Positions 55,520 through 63,633 of a stretch of 64,000 nt of DNA are shown here, one piece after another. Under the pieces are notes generated by a model. That model made no database searches. It had not been told where the DNA came from and was given only the letters and a program-made list of their open reading frames with translations. Origin of the DNA: an uncultured Bacteroidales bacterium (lineage in GTDB: Bacteria > Bacteroidota > Bacteroidia > Bacteroidales > Bacteroidaceae); the NCBI GenBank assembly GCA_902802815.1, contig CADCNQ010000007.1:1-64000 (forward strand), read 5' to 3'. Both the position numbers and the translations under genes were made by a program. The number at the start of each line of letters is the position of its first letter. The first letter of the stretch is position 1.

Positions 55520-55875
55520 GTAATCGATAGTTTTGCGCACACGGACTCACCGCTGCTGACAGTCACCTGCATACTCACCACGCTGCCATCATTCACAATA
55601 TTACGGTATCTGTACACATATACTGCGTCACTGTCGGGAATCACCGCAGAAATAAATTTCACATTCCTCAGACGCACCGTCTCCACCTCCCGCCGGGTCT
55701 CCAGAGAATACAGTTCCAAAGCCGTCTGAACGATGCACGCTCCCGGTGTTATCGCCTCGCCGGGGAAGTGAGCCTTGTAGATAACATCATCGCCGTTGAG
55801 ACGGATGCTGTACTCGAATCCGCTCTCGTCGCGCAATGCGTCTGCCACACTGAATAAGTTATTGCGAAGTTTCAT
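55504..55875 (-). CDS. Hotdog-fold 3-hydroxyacyl-ACP dehydratase
   Basis: A 123-residue single hotdog protein of FabZ/ApeI type. The catalytic His (His36) lies in AHFPGEAITPGACIVQ, which matches the HFPG-x-P-x-x-PG motif of FabZ. The rest (RLRNVKFISAVIPDSD) fits the central strands. It would remove water from 3-hydroxyacyl-ACP to create the conjugated double bonds of the polyene. Its ATG overlaps the upstream stop by 4 nt. Confidence 0.87.
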   Translation of the reverse strand: MKLRNNLFSVADALRDESGFEYSIRLNGDDVIYKAHFPGEAITPGACIVQTALELYSLETRREVETVRLRNVKFISAVIPDSDAVYVYRYRNIVNDGSVVSMQVTVSSGESVCAKLSITCRQK

Positions 55876-56291
55876 TCCTGACTGTCCAAGGGGGTGAAAG
55901 TATAGCGTATGCGCCTCTTCTCATTGACATACGTCGTCTCCGACATCTGCAAGGCATTCATCACATGCACCATATCTTTTCTGATGATGCGCCTCACATA
56001 CCATCTGTTGAGTTTTCCGGCCGCGTCGAGTATTTTCACGCGATTTCTGCGGGGATCATAGCTGAACGACATCACGGACACGCCGAATTCGTTGAACACC
56101 ACCCCACATATTTCCTCCTCCTGGCTTGCTATGATACCTACGCCGCTTATGTAGCCTCTTCCGAATTCTATCACAACGGCATACCTCACCTTCTCTCCCT
56201 CCTGGCGTGGGAAGAAACGGTCATGTGCCCTTGCCGGTAGCACCGCCAGCAGCGATGCAACGATGCTAATCAAGAGTAAAAAGACTCGCAT
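55872..56291 (-). CDS. Small exported protein of unknown function (LolB-like position)
   Basis: A 139-residue protein with a clear signal peptide (MRVFLLLISIVASLLAVLPARA). The mature part is beta-rich (VRYAVVIEFGRGYISGVGIIAS, GVVFNEFGVSVMSFSYDP). It carries no lipobox Cys. It follows LolA with a 26-nt overlap and precedes the dehydratase by an ATGA overlap. Aryl polyene clusters often hold a LolA-like protein with a second small envelope protein (DUF3261, LolB-like); I suggest that role from position only. Confidence 0.7.
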   Translation of the reverse strand: MRVFLLLISIVASLLAVLPARAHDRFFPRQEGEKVRYAVVIEFGRGYISGVGIIASQEEEICGVVFNEFGVSVMSFSYDPRRNRVKILDAAGKLNRWYVRRIIRKDMVHVMNALQMSETTYVNEKRRIRYTFTPLDSQE

Positions 56292-56880
56292 CTGTCTTCT
56301 GGTTCTTCTTTATGTTTGTGAGAGATATGACGGTGACATCACCTTTCTTCTCATACATCTCCACCTTGTCCACCACAGAGAGCTGTTTGTTGAAGTGCAG
56401 CAGGATCCGTTCGAACATCTGCTTCATCTCCTTCGTCTGGGGAGTCAGCGTGATGAGCCACTCCTGAGCCTCGTCCTTTATCTCGGTGCGGAAGGTCTTC
56501 ACGTCGTTGATGCTCTTACCTACGATACTGTTCATCATGATGGCGGCAATCTCCTTGAACATCTTGTTGCGATTGACGTCTATCACATCACTGCGCCCGT
56601 TGTTGCGCAGATACACCTTTGCCCCGTTGATGATGAATGTATAGCTGTAGGGGCTGACATATTCCCACCGCAGTTTGTCGGCGCGCCGGTAGTAGAGTTT
56701 TCCTTTGGACACCATCTTCTCGTTGAGCATCCTCACGCTTTTCGTCTGCACGAACTCGCACTCCATCGAAGCCAGAGCGGATGTCGCCCTGTTGATTTTA
56801 TCCACAATCTGCCGGTCACCTGTCTGTGCAGAGCCCCCGCACGACAGCATCACCATGAATATCACCAGTAACCGTCTCAT
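56266..56880 (-). CDS. LolA-like periplasmic lipoprotein/lipid carrier
   Basis: A 204-residue exported protein from the ATG at 56880, giving a signal peptide MRRLLVIFMVMLSCGGSAQT. The mature part has LolA features: ASMECEFVQTKSVRML, SKGKLYYRRADKLRWEY, and repeated amphipathic strands (EWLITLTPQTKEMKQMF). LolA-type proteins shuttle acylated molecules across the periplasm. A cluster-specific copy is usual in aryl polyene clusters. It follows the small pump by 2 bp and overlaps the next gene by 26 nt. Confidence 0.88.
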   Translation of the reverse strand: MRRLLVIFMVMLSCGGSAQTGDRQIVDKINRATSALASMECEFVQTKSVRMLNEKMVSKGKLYYRRADKLRWEYVSPYSYTFIINGAKVYLRNNGRSDVIDVNRNKMFKEIAAIMMNSIVGKSINDVKTFRTEIKDEAQEWLITLTPQTKEMKQMFERILLHFNKQLSVVDKVEMYEKKGDVTVISLTNIKKNQKTDASLFTLD

Positions 56881-56882
56881 GC

Positions 56883-57239
56883 CTATCTCGCTATCAGCAC
56901 ACATCCCGTGACGATGAAACACACTCCCACCCATTTGGCCGCGTTCACATTCTCGTGGAAGAACACCATTGCCGCCACCATGCCGAACACATAGCTCAAC
57001 GACGCCATCGGATAGGCCATGCTGAACGGGAAATGCTTTATGATGTACAGCCACAGCGCACAGCCCGTTGCAAAACATATTCCGCTCATGGCAAACTGCC
57101 AGTTCAGGAAGACAGACCGCCAGAACTCCGCACTCCACGCGAAAGGCCTCATCCTGCCAAGCCCGAATTTCAGGAACACCTGCCCGGAGGCAAGCATCAT
57201 ACTCTGCACCACTGCCAAAGGTATAAGTCTGTGTATCAT
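56883..57239 (-). CDS. Small EamA/SMR-type membrane transporter
   Basis: A 118-residue protein with four predicted membrane segments (~5-25, 45-67, 72-92 and 97-116), the size and layout of small multidrug-resistance or ArnE/ArnF-like halves. It carries SGQVFLKFGLG and AYPMASLSYVFGMVAAMVFFHE, where the conserved Pro and Glu sit as in EamA proteins. It overlaps the ketosynthase stop by 4 nt. It may flip a lipid intermediate of the cluster; unproven. Confidence 0.85.
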   Translation of the reverse strand: MIHRLIPLAVVQSMMLASGQVFLKFGLGRMRPFAWSAEFWRSVFLNWQFAMSGICFATGCALWLYIIKHFPFSMAYPMASLSYVFGMVAAMVFFHENVNAAKWVGVCFIVTGCVLIAR

Positions 57240-58981
57240 CGTTTTCTTTTTATCACTACACTGCGGGAAAATACGTCCGGCCTTTTTTTACATTCCATGC
57301 GGGCACAGAATTCGTCTATCTGCTGCGTTGACTCATCGTGGCAACCCACCAATACGCTCTCTGCACAGCCCGACTGTATCAGACGTCTGGCATCGCGCAA
57401 AGCCCACGCCCAGGAGTCGGCCCCGTGACTGTACGTCACATTGTATCCGTGACACCCCAGCCGGATGGCAACACTGCTCCCTATTGTATTATGTGTGCTC
57501 TGCATGAAAAGCGTCGGTTTCAACAGAGATTCACCGTTCTCGCACATATCCTCAAGGAACAGTTCGCTGTTTTCTATCATACCAAGACCGGTCGCCGTGA
57601 TTATGGCATCGGGACTGTCGACACCTGCTTCCGCCAACGCTCTGCACGATGTGAGTGTGGCAGCTTTGAGGAGTTTACCCATGCGTCGCGACTCTCTGGG
57701 AGAAATGATATCCTTGGAGTCCTGCAACTGCTCCAGCCCGCTGATCACACTCTCCGAAACAGTCTCCGTCTCCACACCGCTGTCCGTAGCAGGAATATCC
57801 CGCAATGCGTACCGGCTGATTATCATCGATGAATCATTACCCCCGAATCCAAACGAATTGCACATCACGTTGTCTATTTGTCTGCTCACCGCGCCCACAG
57901 AAGGCAATATGCCGTCGGGCATAGCATGCTGCCAACCCAGATTAGAGGGAATGAAACCGTTTTCCATTGCCAGCATACTTATCACCAGTTCTATTGCCCC
58001 GGATGCCGATGTCGTATGTCCTGTGTACGACTTCGTGCTGGACACCGGCGGCAGCTGCTCGCCGAACACTCTCTTTATCGCCATGCTCTCGGAACTGTCA
58101 TTATTGGGTGTCCCGGTGCCGTGTGCATTGATGTAATGGATGTCTTCCCCGTTCAGTCCCGACATCTCCAAAGCCCGGCTCATTGCCAGATACGCACCTT
58201 CCCCGTCCTCCGACGAGGCTGTCTGATGGAAGGCATCGCAGGTGTTGGCATATCCGCTGACATACGCTCTCTTGCGCCCTTGCGTCTCACCCTCTCTGGC
58301 AAGCACCACAAAAGCAGCTCCCTCACCCAGATTCAATCCCGCTCGCGACTCATCAAACGGGCGGCAGCGCTCCTTGTCCAGAATCATCAGCGTGTTGAAT
58401 CCGTTGAGATGAAACTTCGTGAGAGCCTCCGAACCGCCTGCAATCACAATATCGGCTTCACCGCTTCTCAGCATCTCTGCTCCGAGGATGACGGCATTCA
58501 GCGCAGAAGAGCAGGCCGTGCTGACGGTGCACGTCTCACCGCTCAGGCCGCACAGGTCTGCAATATCCTTTGTGGAACTGCCGCAATCGTGCTTTCTCAG
58601 TATCGGCAGCAAAGTATCGTCGTGTTTCAGTTCAGAGAAATATCTCTCCGTGATATCCATACCACCGACAGTAGTACCGTTAATAAGCGCAATCCTGAGA
58701 CCTTCGTCCGCAGTGATTCCAGCATCCTTCATTGCCTGTCTGACGGCAAGCGCACCCATCAGCGATGTTCTGCTCACAAGGCGCTCGCGAGGCACTCCCA
58801 AAAGCACCTTCATCTCGTCGTCCGACATTTTCACCTCGCCCACAGGAAGTTCCCGGTGCTCCGACTTGAGATAACGCATCGTACCGATGCCGGACTCCCC
58901 GTTCCTCAGAGAGGCGAGCACCTCAGAGGAATCATTGCCGATAGCTGATACTATACCTACTCCTGTGATAACAGTCCTCAT
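57236..58981 (-). CDS. Beta-ketoacyl-ACP synthase fused to a chain-length-factor-like domain
   Basis: A 581-residue protein. Residues 1-~395 are a complete FabF-type ketosynthase with the triad Cys157 (STACSSA), His287 (NAHGTGTPNNDS) and His322 (SYTGHTTSASGA). Residues ~410-575 are a second, partial ketosynthase-like half (IITATGLGMIENSELFLEDM, YNVTYSHGADSWAWALRDARR) without a Cys-containing active-site loop, like the DUF-type chain-length-factor domain. So KS and CLF parts are in one chain. It would extend the polyene chain. It is 3 bp after an acyl carrier protein gene and overlaps the pump gene. Confidence 0.9.
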   Translation of the reverse strand: MRTVITGVGIVSAIGNDSSEVLASLRNGESGIGTMRYLKSEHRELPVGEVKMSDDEMKVLLGVPRERLVSRTSLMGALAVRQAMKDAGITADEGLRIALINGTTVGGMDITERYFSELKHDDTLLPILRKHDCGSSTKDIADLCGLSGETCTVSTACSSALNAVILGAEMLRSGEADIVIAGGSEALTKFHLNGFNTLMILDKERCRPFDESRAGLNLGEGAAFVVLAREGETQGRKRAYVSGYANTCDAFHQTASSEDGEGAYLAMSRALEMSGLNGEDIHYINAHGTGTPNNDSSESMAIKRVFGEQLPPVSSTKSYTGHTTSASGAIELVISMLAMENGFIPSNLGWQHAMPDGILPSVGAVSRQIDNVMCNSFGFGGNDSSMIISRYALRDIPATDSGVETETVSESVISGLEQLQDSKDIISPRESRRMGKLLKAATLTSCRALAEAGVDSPDAIITATGLGMIENSELFLEDMCENGESLLKPTLFMQSTHNTIGSSVAIRLGCHGYNVTYSHGADSWAWALRDARRLIQSGCAESVLVGCHDESTQQIDEFCARMECKKRPDVFSRSVVIKRKR

Positions 58982-58984
58982 AAC

Positions 58985-59242
58985 CTATTTCTTGCGATTC
59001 TTCTGCACGTATTCGGCAATAGTGTTGACACTCTTGAATATAGCCTTTCCGTCCGATGGTGTTGCCAGACGGATACCGTATTTCTTCTCGAGAAGTACAA
59101 TGAGTTCGAGAGCATCGATGGAATCCAAACCCAAGCCTTCTCCAAAAAGAGGTGCAGCCGGATCTATATCATCTGGAGTCACCTCCTCCAGATTCAGCAC
59201 GTCTATAATCTCCTTTTTGAGTTCCTCTACCAATTCTTCCAT
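58985..59242 (-). CDS. Acyl carrier protein (second of the cluster)
   Basis: An 85-residue carrier protein. The phosphopantetheine site is Ser41 in GLDSIDALELIVLLEKKYG. The helix I sequence VEELKKEIIDVLNLEEV is typical of the type II polyketide/fatty-acid carriers. It sits between the two ketosynthase genes, 18 bp after one and 3 bp before the other, and is probably the carrier of the growing polyene. Confidence 0.92.
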   Translation of the reverse strand: MEELVEELKKEIIDVLNLEEVTPDDIDPAAPLFGEGLGLDSIDALELIVLLEKKYGIRLATPSDGKAIFKSVNTIAEYVQKNRKK

Positions 59243-59260
59243 ATTTATCTTGTTTTGTTT

Positions 59261-60940
59261 TTATCTCGTTTTTATGCACATTTCCGATTCAAAGTGCTCT
59301 TCATCCGGACAGTCAATCCATCCGCATATCACACTGCGCACGCTTCCGTCCGCAAAAGCACATTCTGTTATGTCGTCCATCTGTCTGCCCGATTTCTCCG
59401 GCAAAATATAGAACGATGTCTCACCGTGGTATCCGTTTCTTATCGCTATCTCACCGGTGGAGATGTTGGGCAGAGTGTAGACGAAATGCGAAGGACTCGG
59501 GTAGTAGTTGCCGTCCTCTATCGTACTGAGGAACAGTTTGTCTGCAACTATCGACGATGAGGCGTTGAAGAGTATCACCGCCCTCTCTTCCGTCTCCTGC
59601 GGTGTCTTGCCCTCTGCTTTCAGAAGCAGTTCGGAGGAGATAAAGGCCAGCTTGCTCAGCACATCCATCTTATGAAATTTCGGATAGTCTCCCACGCAGC
59701 TTCTGTACAGTTCCGTCAGCATTGCCTCGCCTCGCTGCTGCATTGCAAGGGTCTCTCCGTCCACGATTACACCGTCCTGCGTTATATTCACCCTGTGAGC
59801 AGTGGTAACGGACGGCAACTCCTTTTTTCCTTCACTTCCCCCCGTACTTTTCGAGAATCGGAGCGCCGCATTGCAACCTCCGAAACCGGATATGATTTTC
59901 AGGAACGAACTTCCCCTCAGAGGTTGCGCCTCACCGGAGATGCTTATCCTGCCCGACACCCCAAGACTGCTGAATCCTCTCGACGGAAGAGCCTCACCAT
60001 CGTCTGCAGAACACATCGACAATATCGTCTCCAGTATTCCCGCTGCACCCAGTGTGTGTCCGTACACTCCCTTCAGCGCCATCGCCGGTACGTTCTCCAT
60101 ACCGGTACTGCAAAGAGCCACCGACTCCATCTGGTCATTGTATAGTGTCGCCGTGCCGTGCACACTCACGAGAGCCGGCCGCTCACCGTCCTCCATTGCC
60201 GCCCTGATGGCACGGCTGCATCCTTCCGCCGTCTTCGAGGGACTACTTATATGGTATGCGTCGTTCCTCACGCTTCCACCGCACAATGCCCATGCTGCGC
60301 CCGCACCGTCCTCCTCCCTGGAGAAGATGACTGTGGCTGCAGCCTCTCCAAGATTGAGTCCGTAGCGGTCGATGTCAAACGGACGGCAGGGTTCCTGCGA
60401 AAGAGCCTTCAGCGAAGAGAATCCCGACACCACGAATTTGCCTACACAGTCGGCACCGCACACTACAGCCTTGTCGTAGCGCCCCGCCTCCAACAGGCGC
60501 TGAGCCAGCAGTTGTGCCGAGGCTCCTGAGATGCACGCGTTGCACACCACAACGGGAGATGTCGTCACACCCGTAGCGGATGCTATCCTCCTGGCTGATT
60601 CCGCCAAACTTACGTACTCTCCTCCGTCTGCCATAATCTCTATGTTCCCCTTTGTGGAAGATATGATGAGCACCACACGCGGAGAGGACACATCCATATC
60701 CGTCCTCTGCAGCGCCTCCCGGATGGAACGCACCGCGAGGGATTCGAATCCCGTCATTCCTTCCACGGAGAGTGCTTTCCATTGTGCGTCAGTGAAGAGC
60801 GATGCGCAGACGCGTTCCGGTATGCCCCACGGATGCTCACGGACAGCCAGAGAACTTTTTCCGGACTTCACCGCCAGGTAGTTCTCCTCCGTGGTGAATC
60901 CCAGCGGGGACGTTATATTTGTGGACACCACTCTTATCAT
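59261..60940 (-). CDS. Second beta-ketoacyl-ACP synthase with C-terminal ketosynthase-like extension
   Basis: A 559-residue protein from the ATG at 60940, which overlaps the dehydratase stop by 4 nt (a longer open frame upstream only shadows the neighbours). The ketosynthase has Cys136 (VCNACISGASAQ), His261 (SVHGTATLYNDQ) and His295 (GVYGHTLGAAG), so the triad is intact. Residues ~400-559 form a further half-domain (RGEAMLTELYRSC, VILFNASSSIVADK, SPSHFVYTLPNISTGEIAIR) without the Cys loop, again CLF-like. Two KS-CLF-type fusions in one cluster suggest separate priming and elongating enzymes or a heteromer. Confidence 0.88.
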   Translation of the reverse strand: MIRVVSTNITSPLGFTTEENYLAVKSGKSSLAVREHPWGIPERVCASLFTDAQWKALSVEGMTGFESLAVRSIREALQRTDMDVSSPRVVLIISSTKGNIEIMADGGEYVSLAESARRIASATGVTTSPVVVCNACISGASAQLLAQRLLEAGRYDKAVVCGADCVGKFVVSGFSSLKALSQEPCRPFDIDRYGLNLGEAAATVIFSREEDGAGAAWALCGGSVRNDAYHISSPSKTAEGCSRAIRAAMEDGERPALVSVHGTATLYNDQMESVALCSTGMENVPAMALKGVYGHTLGAAGILETILSMCSADDGEALPSRGFSSLGVSGRISISGEAQPLRGSSFLKIISGFGGCNAALRFSKSTGGSEGKKELPSVTTAHRVNITQDGVIVDGETLAMQQRGEAMLTELYRSCVGDYPKFHKMDVLSKLAFISSELLLKAEGKTPQETEERAVILFNASSSIVADKLFLSTIEDGNYYPSPSHFVYTLPNISTGEIAIRNGYHGETSFYILPEKSGRQMDDITECAFADGSVRSVICGWIDCPDEEHFESEMCIKTR

Positions 60941-61389
60941 TTCACCACTATCTTCATTTCGGCTGTTGCCAGCAGTTCCTCCCCTCTCGTTATCCTTGCT
61001 GCGACAAGTGTCATTTCGAACACTTCCTCCTTCAACGTTATCTCCGTAGTGATACGCTCGCCCACCAACGGGCATCCGTGTATCTCCATTTCCTTTATCG
61101 CACCGATGTACCCAGCCTGAATGCCTTTCCCGAGTATGTATTTGTTGATATACCCGATTCGTGCCGCACAAGTTTGGGCGATATTCTCTATCAACCCAGG
61201 GGCGGTAAATTTTCCGTCCTCCACGAACAGGTTGTCTTCCGGAATCTGCAACGATGTCACCGTGCGCGCCCCGTCGTAGTGCTCCACAGCGCCTATCATC
61301 ACGAAAGGTTCCTGCTGCGGAAGCAGTTCGTGCACATCTATCGCACGTACTGCACTGTCGGTAGGGGCACTATAGTCGGTAGGGGTCAT
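60937..61389 (-). CDS. Hotdog-fold dehydratase-like protein lacking the FabZ histidine
   Basis: A 150-residue protein from the ATG at 61389 (ATGA overlap with the acyltransferase). The hotdog fold is seen in VHELLPQQEPFVMIGAVEHYD, the helix TAPGLIENIAQTCAARIGY and YIGAIKEMEIHGCPLVGERI. At the FabZ HFPG position this protein has FVEDGKFTAPG, with no His there. The ApeP-type members of aryl polyene clusters have this layout. It may act with the catalytic partner at 55504-55875, or use another residue. Confidence 0.85.
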   Translation of the reverse strand: MTPTDYSAPTDSAVRAIDVHELLPQQEPFVMIGAVEHYDGARTVTSLQIPEDNLFVEDGKFTAPGLIENIAQTCAARIGYINKYILGKGIQAGYIGAIKEMEIHGCPLVGERITTEITLKEEVFEMTLVAARITRGEELLATAEMKIVVK

Positions 61390-62267
61390 TTCCAGTATTC
61401 GTAATAATTGTACCACTGCTCCGGATACATTCTCAGCATACGCTCCAGTTCCGCCGCATAGGCCCGGCACAACTGTTCCGTCTGCTCCTTTCTCGCAGCC
61501 GTTTTGTCGTAGTCAAGCGCAGTGACGTATATCTTGTATTTCGTGGCTGCGGTCTTCATCACATTCACGGCTATCACGTCCACACCGCGCGATGTGGCCA
61601 CCGCAAACGGCCCCATTGGGAACTCCGCCTGCCCGCCCAGAAAAGTCCTCGTCACACTCTTTGCCGAACCGAACATGCGGTCGGCCGACATGCTCACTAT
61701 CTCGCCATTGCCCAACGCATTGTTTATCTCGAACATGTGACTCATGTCGCTCCTGATACCTATCATGTTGATATTGTGAGTATCGAAAAGGCGGTTGCGG
61801 TTGTTCATCACAGATTCCTTCTCTCCGGCAAACACCAGGGCGTTGAGTCTCTTCTCCGATGTCAGCGTGTAACCCGCTATCTCATAGTTGCCAATGTGTG
61901 CGCTCAGTTGCATGAAACCCTCCGGCTTTGCGGCGCGAGAGCGAAACACTTCGTATCCCTCTATCTCCACGTCGAATTTCTTCCCTGCATACATCGCAAA
62001 CTTGTCCACGACAACCTGCCCGAAAAGGCAGAAATTCCTGTATGTCTTCCACATCGCCCTGAAAGGGGTAAGGCCCCACCGCTCACGGAAATACCGGTAT
62101 GTCGTCCGTCTTCCCGGGTTGACCACCAGACAGACGGGCACCACGAACACTGCCACGAGGACATAGAACACCCTCACGTTGCAGAGTCGGAGCATACGTA
62201 TCAGCCACTTATGCATCCAACCGTTTCCGTAGGTCGTGCCCGCCCATTCCTTTTCCACAGCCATCAC
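61386..62267 (-). CDS. LpxL/HtrB-type lipid acyltransferase
   Basis: A 293-residue inner-membrane enzyme with one N-terminal membrane segment (VFYVLVAVFVVPVCLVV, ~34-50). The H-x4-E motif is in LSAHIGNYEIAGY, the family element NRNRLFDTHN follows and FPMGPFAVATSRGVDVIAV fits the acceptor groove. Members acylate lipid A or other lipids; in an aryl polyene cluster it probably esterifies the polyene to a lipid anchor. Its start (62267) overlaps the carrier protein stop by 4 nt. Confidence 0.87.
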   Translation of the reverse strand: MMAVEKEWAGTTYGNGWMHKWLIRMLRLCNVRVFYVLVAVFVVPVCLVVNPGRRTTYRYFRERWGLTPFRAMWKTYRNFCLFGQVVVDKFAMYAGKKFDVEIEGYEVFRSRAAKPEGFMQLSAHIGNYEIAGYTLTSEKRLNALVFAGEKESVMNNRNRLFDTHNINMIGIRSDMSHMFEINNALGNGEIVSMSADRMFGSAKSVTRTFLGGQAEFPMGPFAVATSRGVDVIAVNVMKTAATKYKIYVTALDYDKTAARKEQTEQLCRAYAAELERMLRMYPEQWYNYYEYWK

Positions 62268-62506
62268 GCCAGTTTCTTCTCGATATAATCGTAGAATTCG
62301 CCGAGTGTCTTCACTTCCTTCAGTTCGCCGTTCTGTATCTTGAATCCGAAGACGCGGTTCACGATGACTACGATATCCACGAAGTCAAGGCTGTCAATGC
62401 CGACGTCCTCCTTCAGGCGCGCTTCGGGAAATATCTTTTCCGTGTCTATTTCCAGTTCCTCGATGAGAAAGGCGTTTACCTTCTCTTCTATTTCTTTTCT
62501 CGACAT
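62264..62506 (-). CDS. Acyl carrier protein (first of the cluster)
   Basis: An 80-residue carrier protein with Ser39 in VGIDSLDFVDIVVIVNRVFG, the canonical DSL site. It lies 1 bp after the methyltransferase and overlaps the acyltransferase. It differs in sequence from the other two carriers (Ser41 at 58985 and Ser29 at 50494), so three separate carriers serve the pathway. Confidence 0.92.
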   Translation of the reverse strand: MSRKEIEEKVNAFLIEELEIDTEKIFPEARLKEDVGIDSLDFVDIVVIVNRVFGFKIQNGELKEVKTLGEFYDYIEKKLA

Positions 62507-62507
62507 A

Positions 62508-63617
62508 TTATCGTTTTTTGAGTTTACAAACCAATATACTGTGCCCCTGCCCCAGATTGTCGTGTATCTCCTCCACCTCGAGTCCGGCCTCCTCCACCAC
62601 GCGGATAATATCCTCCGAGTGATACATCTTACTGTTTCCGTTGGCCATCGCCGTGAAATACAGACTGGTCATAGTCAGGCAGAATGCCGCGGGTGTGAAG
62701 CGCTGTCTGTCCCACAGCGTCTCCATGATATAGAGCTTCGTCTCCTGTGTCATTGCTGACTCAGCGCGCTTCAGTATGCTCAGCATCTCGTCCTCCGAGA
62801 AGCAGTCGAGAAACTGAGACATCCATATCGCGTCCACTCCGCCTTCGCGCCGGGGAAACTGCGCCTCTCTGTCCAGCAGGTTGACGGCATAGCCGCTGAT
62901 ACGCTCCGCACCATTCCTGCCTCTGACATTATCCCTCATCATATCTATCTGCTGCGGCAGGTCGAGAACGGTCACCTCCACCTCACCGTCGTAACCCACA
63001 CATTGCAACGCCCACTTTCCTGTGTTGCCGCCCACGTCGTAGAGGGATTTTGTCCTGTGCTTGCGGAACACTATTTCCAAAGCCTCCGGAAACGACGAGT
63101 CGCTGTAGAAATGGTCGAATTTCAACCACGATTCCCTCACCTCCTGCGGCAGACTCGACAGCGCCTCATAGAGCGTAGGCCAGTCACCGAAATGCTCCAA
63201 ACCGGCCGGACGGCCCTCCTTCAGCGATTCCTCCAGACGGAACAGCCCCTCGTAATTCACCTCGTGGTTGAAGTCCACATTCACCCTGACGGCGGGGTCG
63301 GTCAGCAGGAACCATCCCGTCTTCGACAGCGTGAAGCGGCCCGTCTCCGTGTTCACCAGCACCGTCCCGATACACAGGGCTGCCTCCATCAGACATTTCA
63401 CGGCATAGCCCGAAAGCTTCGTCTCCCGGCTTATCTCGTCCATTGTCATTCCGTTGGACGAATCGCGCAAAAGGTCGAGTATGCCGAACTTAAGCATCAG
63501 TCTGGACGCCTGAAACACCACCGGTCCCCACGCAATGAACTCGGCCTTTGCCTGGGCCTCCTGTGCCGACAGCTGTTCCTTCGTGTATGCCTTCTCTAAA
63601 ACAGGAGATAACTTCAT
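62508..63617 (-). CDS. SAM-dependent O-methyltransferase
   Basis: A 369-residue protein of the plant-O-methyltransferase-like (acetylserotonin) group. An N-terminal winged-helix dimerisation region (~30-110, FGILDLLRDSSNGMTMDEIS) precedes the SAM domain: LYDVGGNTGKWALQ (motif I, ~193-206), VTVLDLPQQIDMMR, and WMSQFLDCFSEDEML near the catalytic position. It could methylate the aryl head group or a chain terminus. It is 16 bp after the upstream partial gene. Confidence 0.88.
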   Translation of the reverse strand: MKLSPVLEKAYTKEQLSAQEAQAKAEFIAWGPVVFQASRLMLKFGILDLLRDSSNGMTMDEISRETKLSGYAVKCLMEAALCIGTVLVNTETGRFTLSKTGWFLLTDPAVRVNVDFNHEVNYEGLFRLEESLKEGRPAGLEHFGDWPTLYEALSSLPQEVRESWLKFDHFYSDSSFPEALEIVFRKHRTKSLYDVGGNTGKWALQCVGYDGEVEVTVLDLPQQIDMMRDNVRGRNGAERISGYAVNLLDREAQFPRREGGVDAIWMSQFLDCFSEDEMLSILKRAESAMTQETKLYIMETLWDRQRFTPAAFCLTMTSLYFTAMANGNSKMYHSEDIIRVVEEAGLEVEEIHDNLGQGHSILVCKLKKR

Positions 63618-63633
63618 GTCCGGAGAGTCTCTT

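Noticed and set aside
60941..61171. Extended N-terminus of the second ketosynthase
   Set aside because: It only shadows the dehydratase gene; the ATGA at 60940 begins the true KS N-terminus MIRVVSTNITSPLG.
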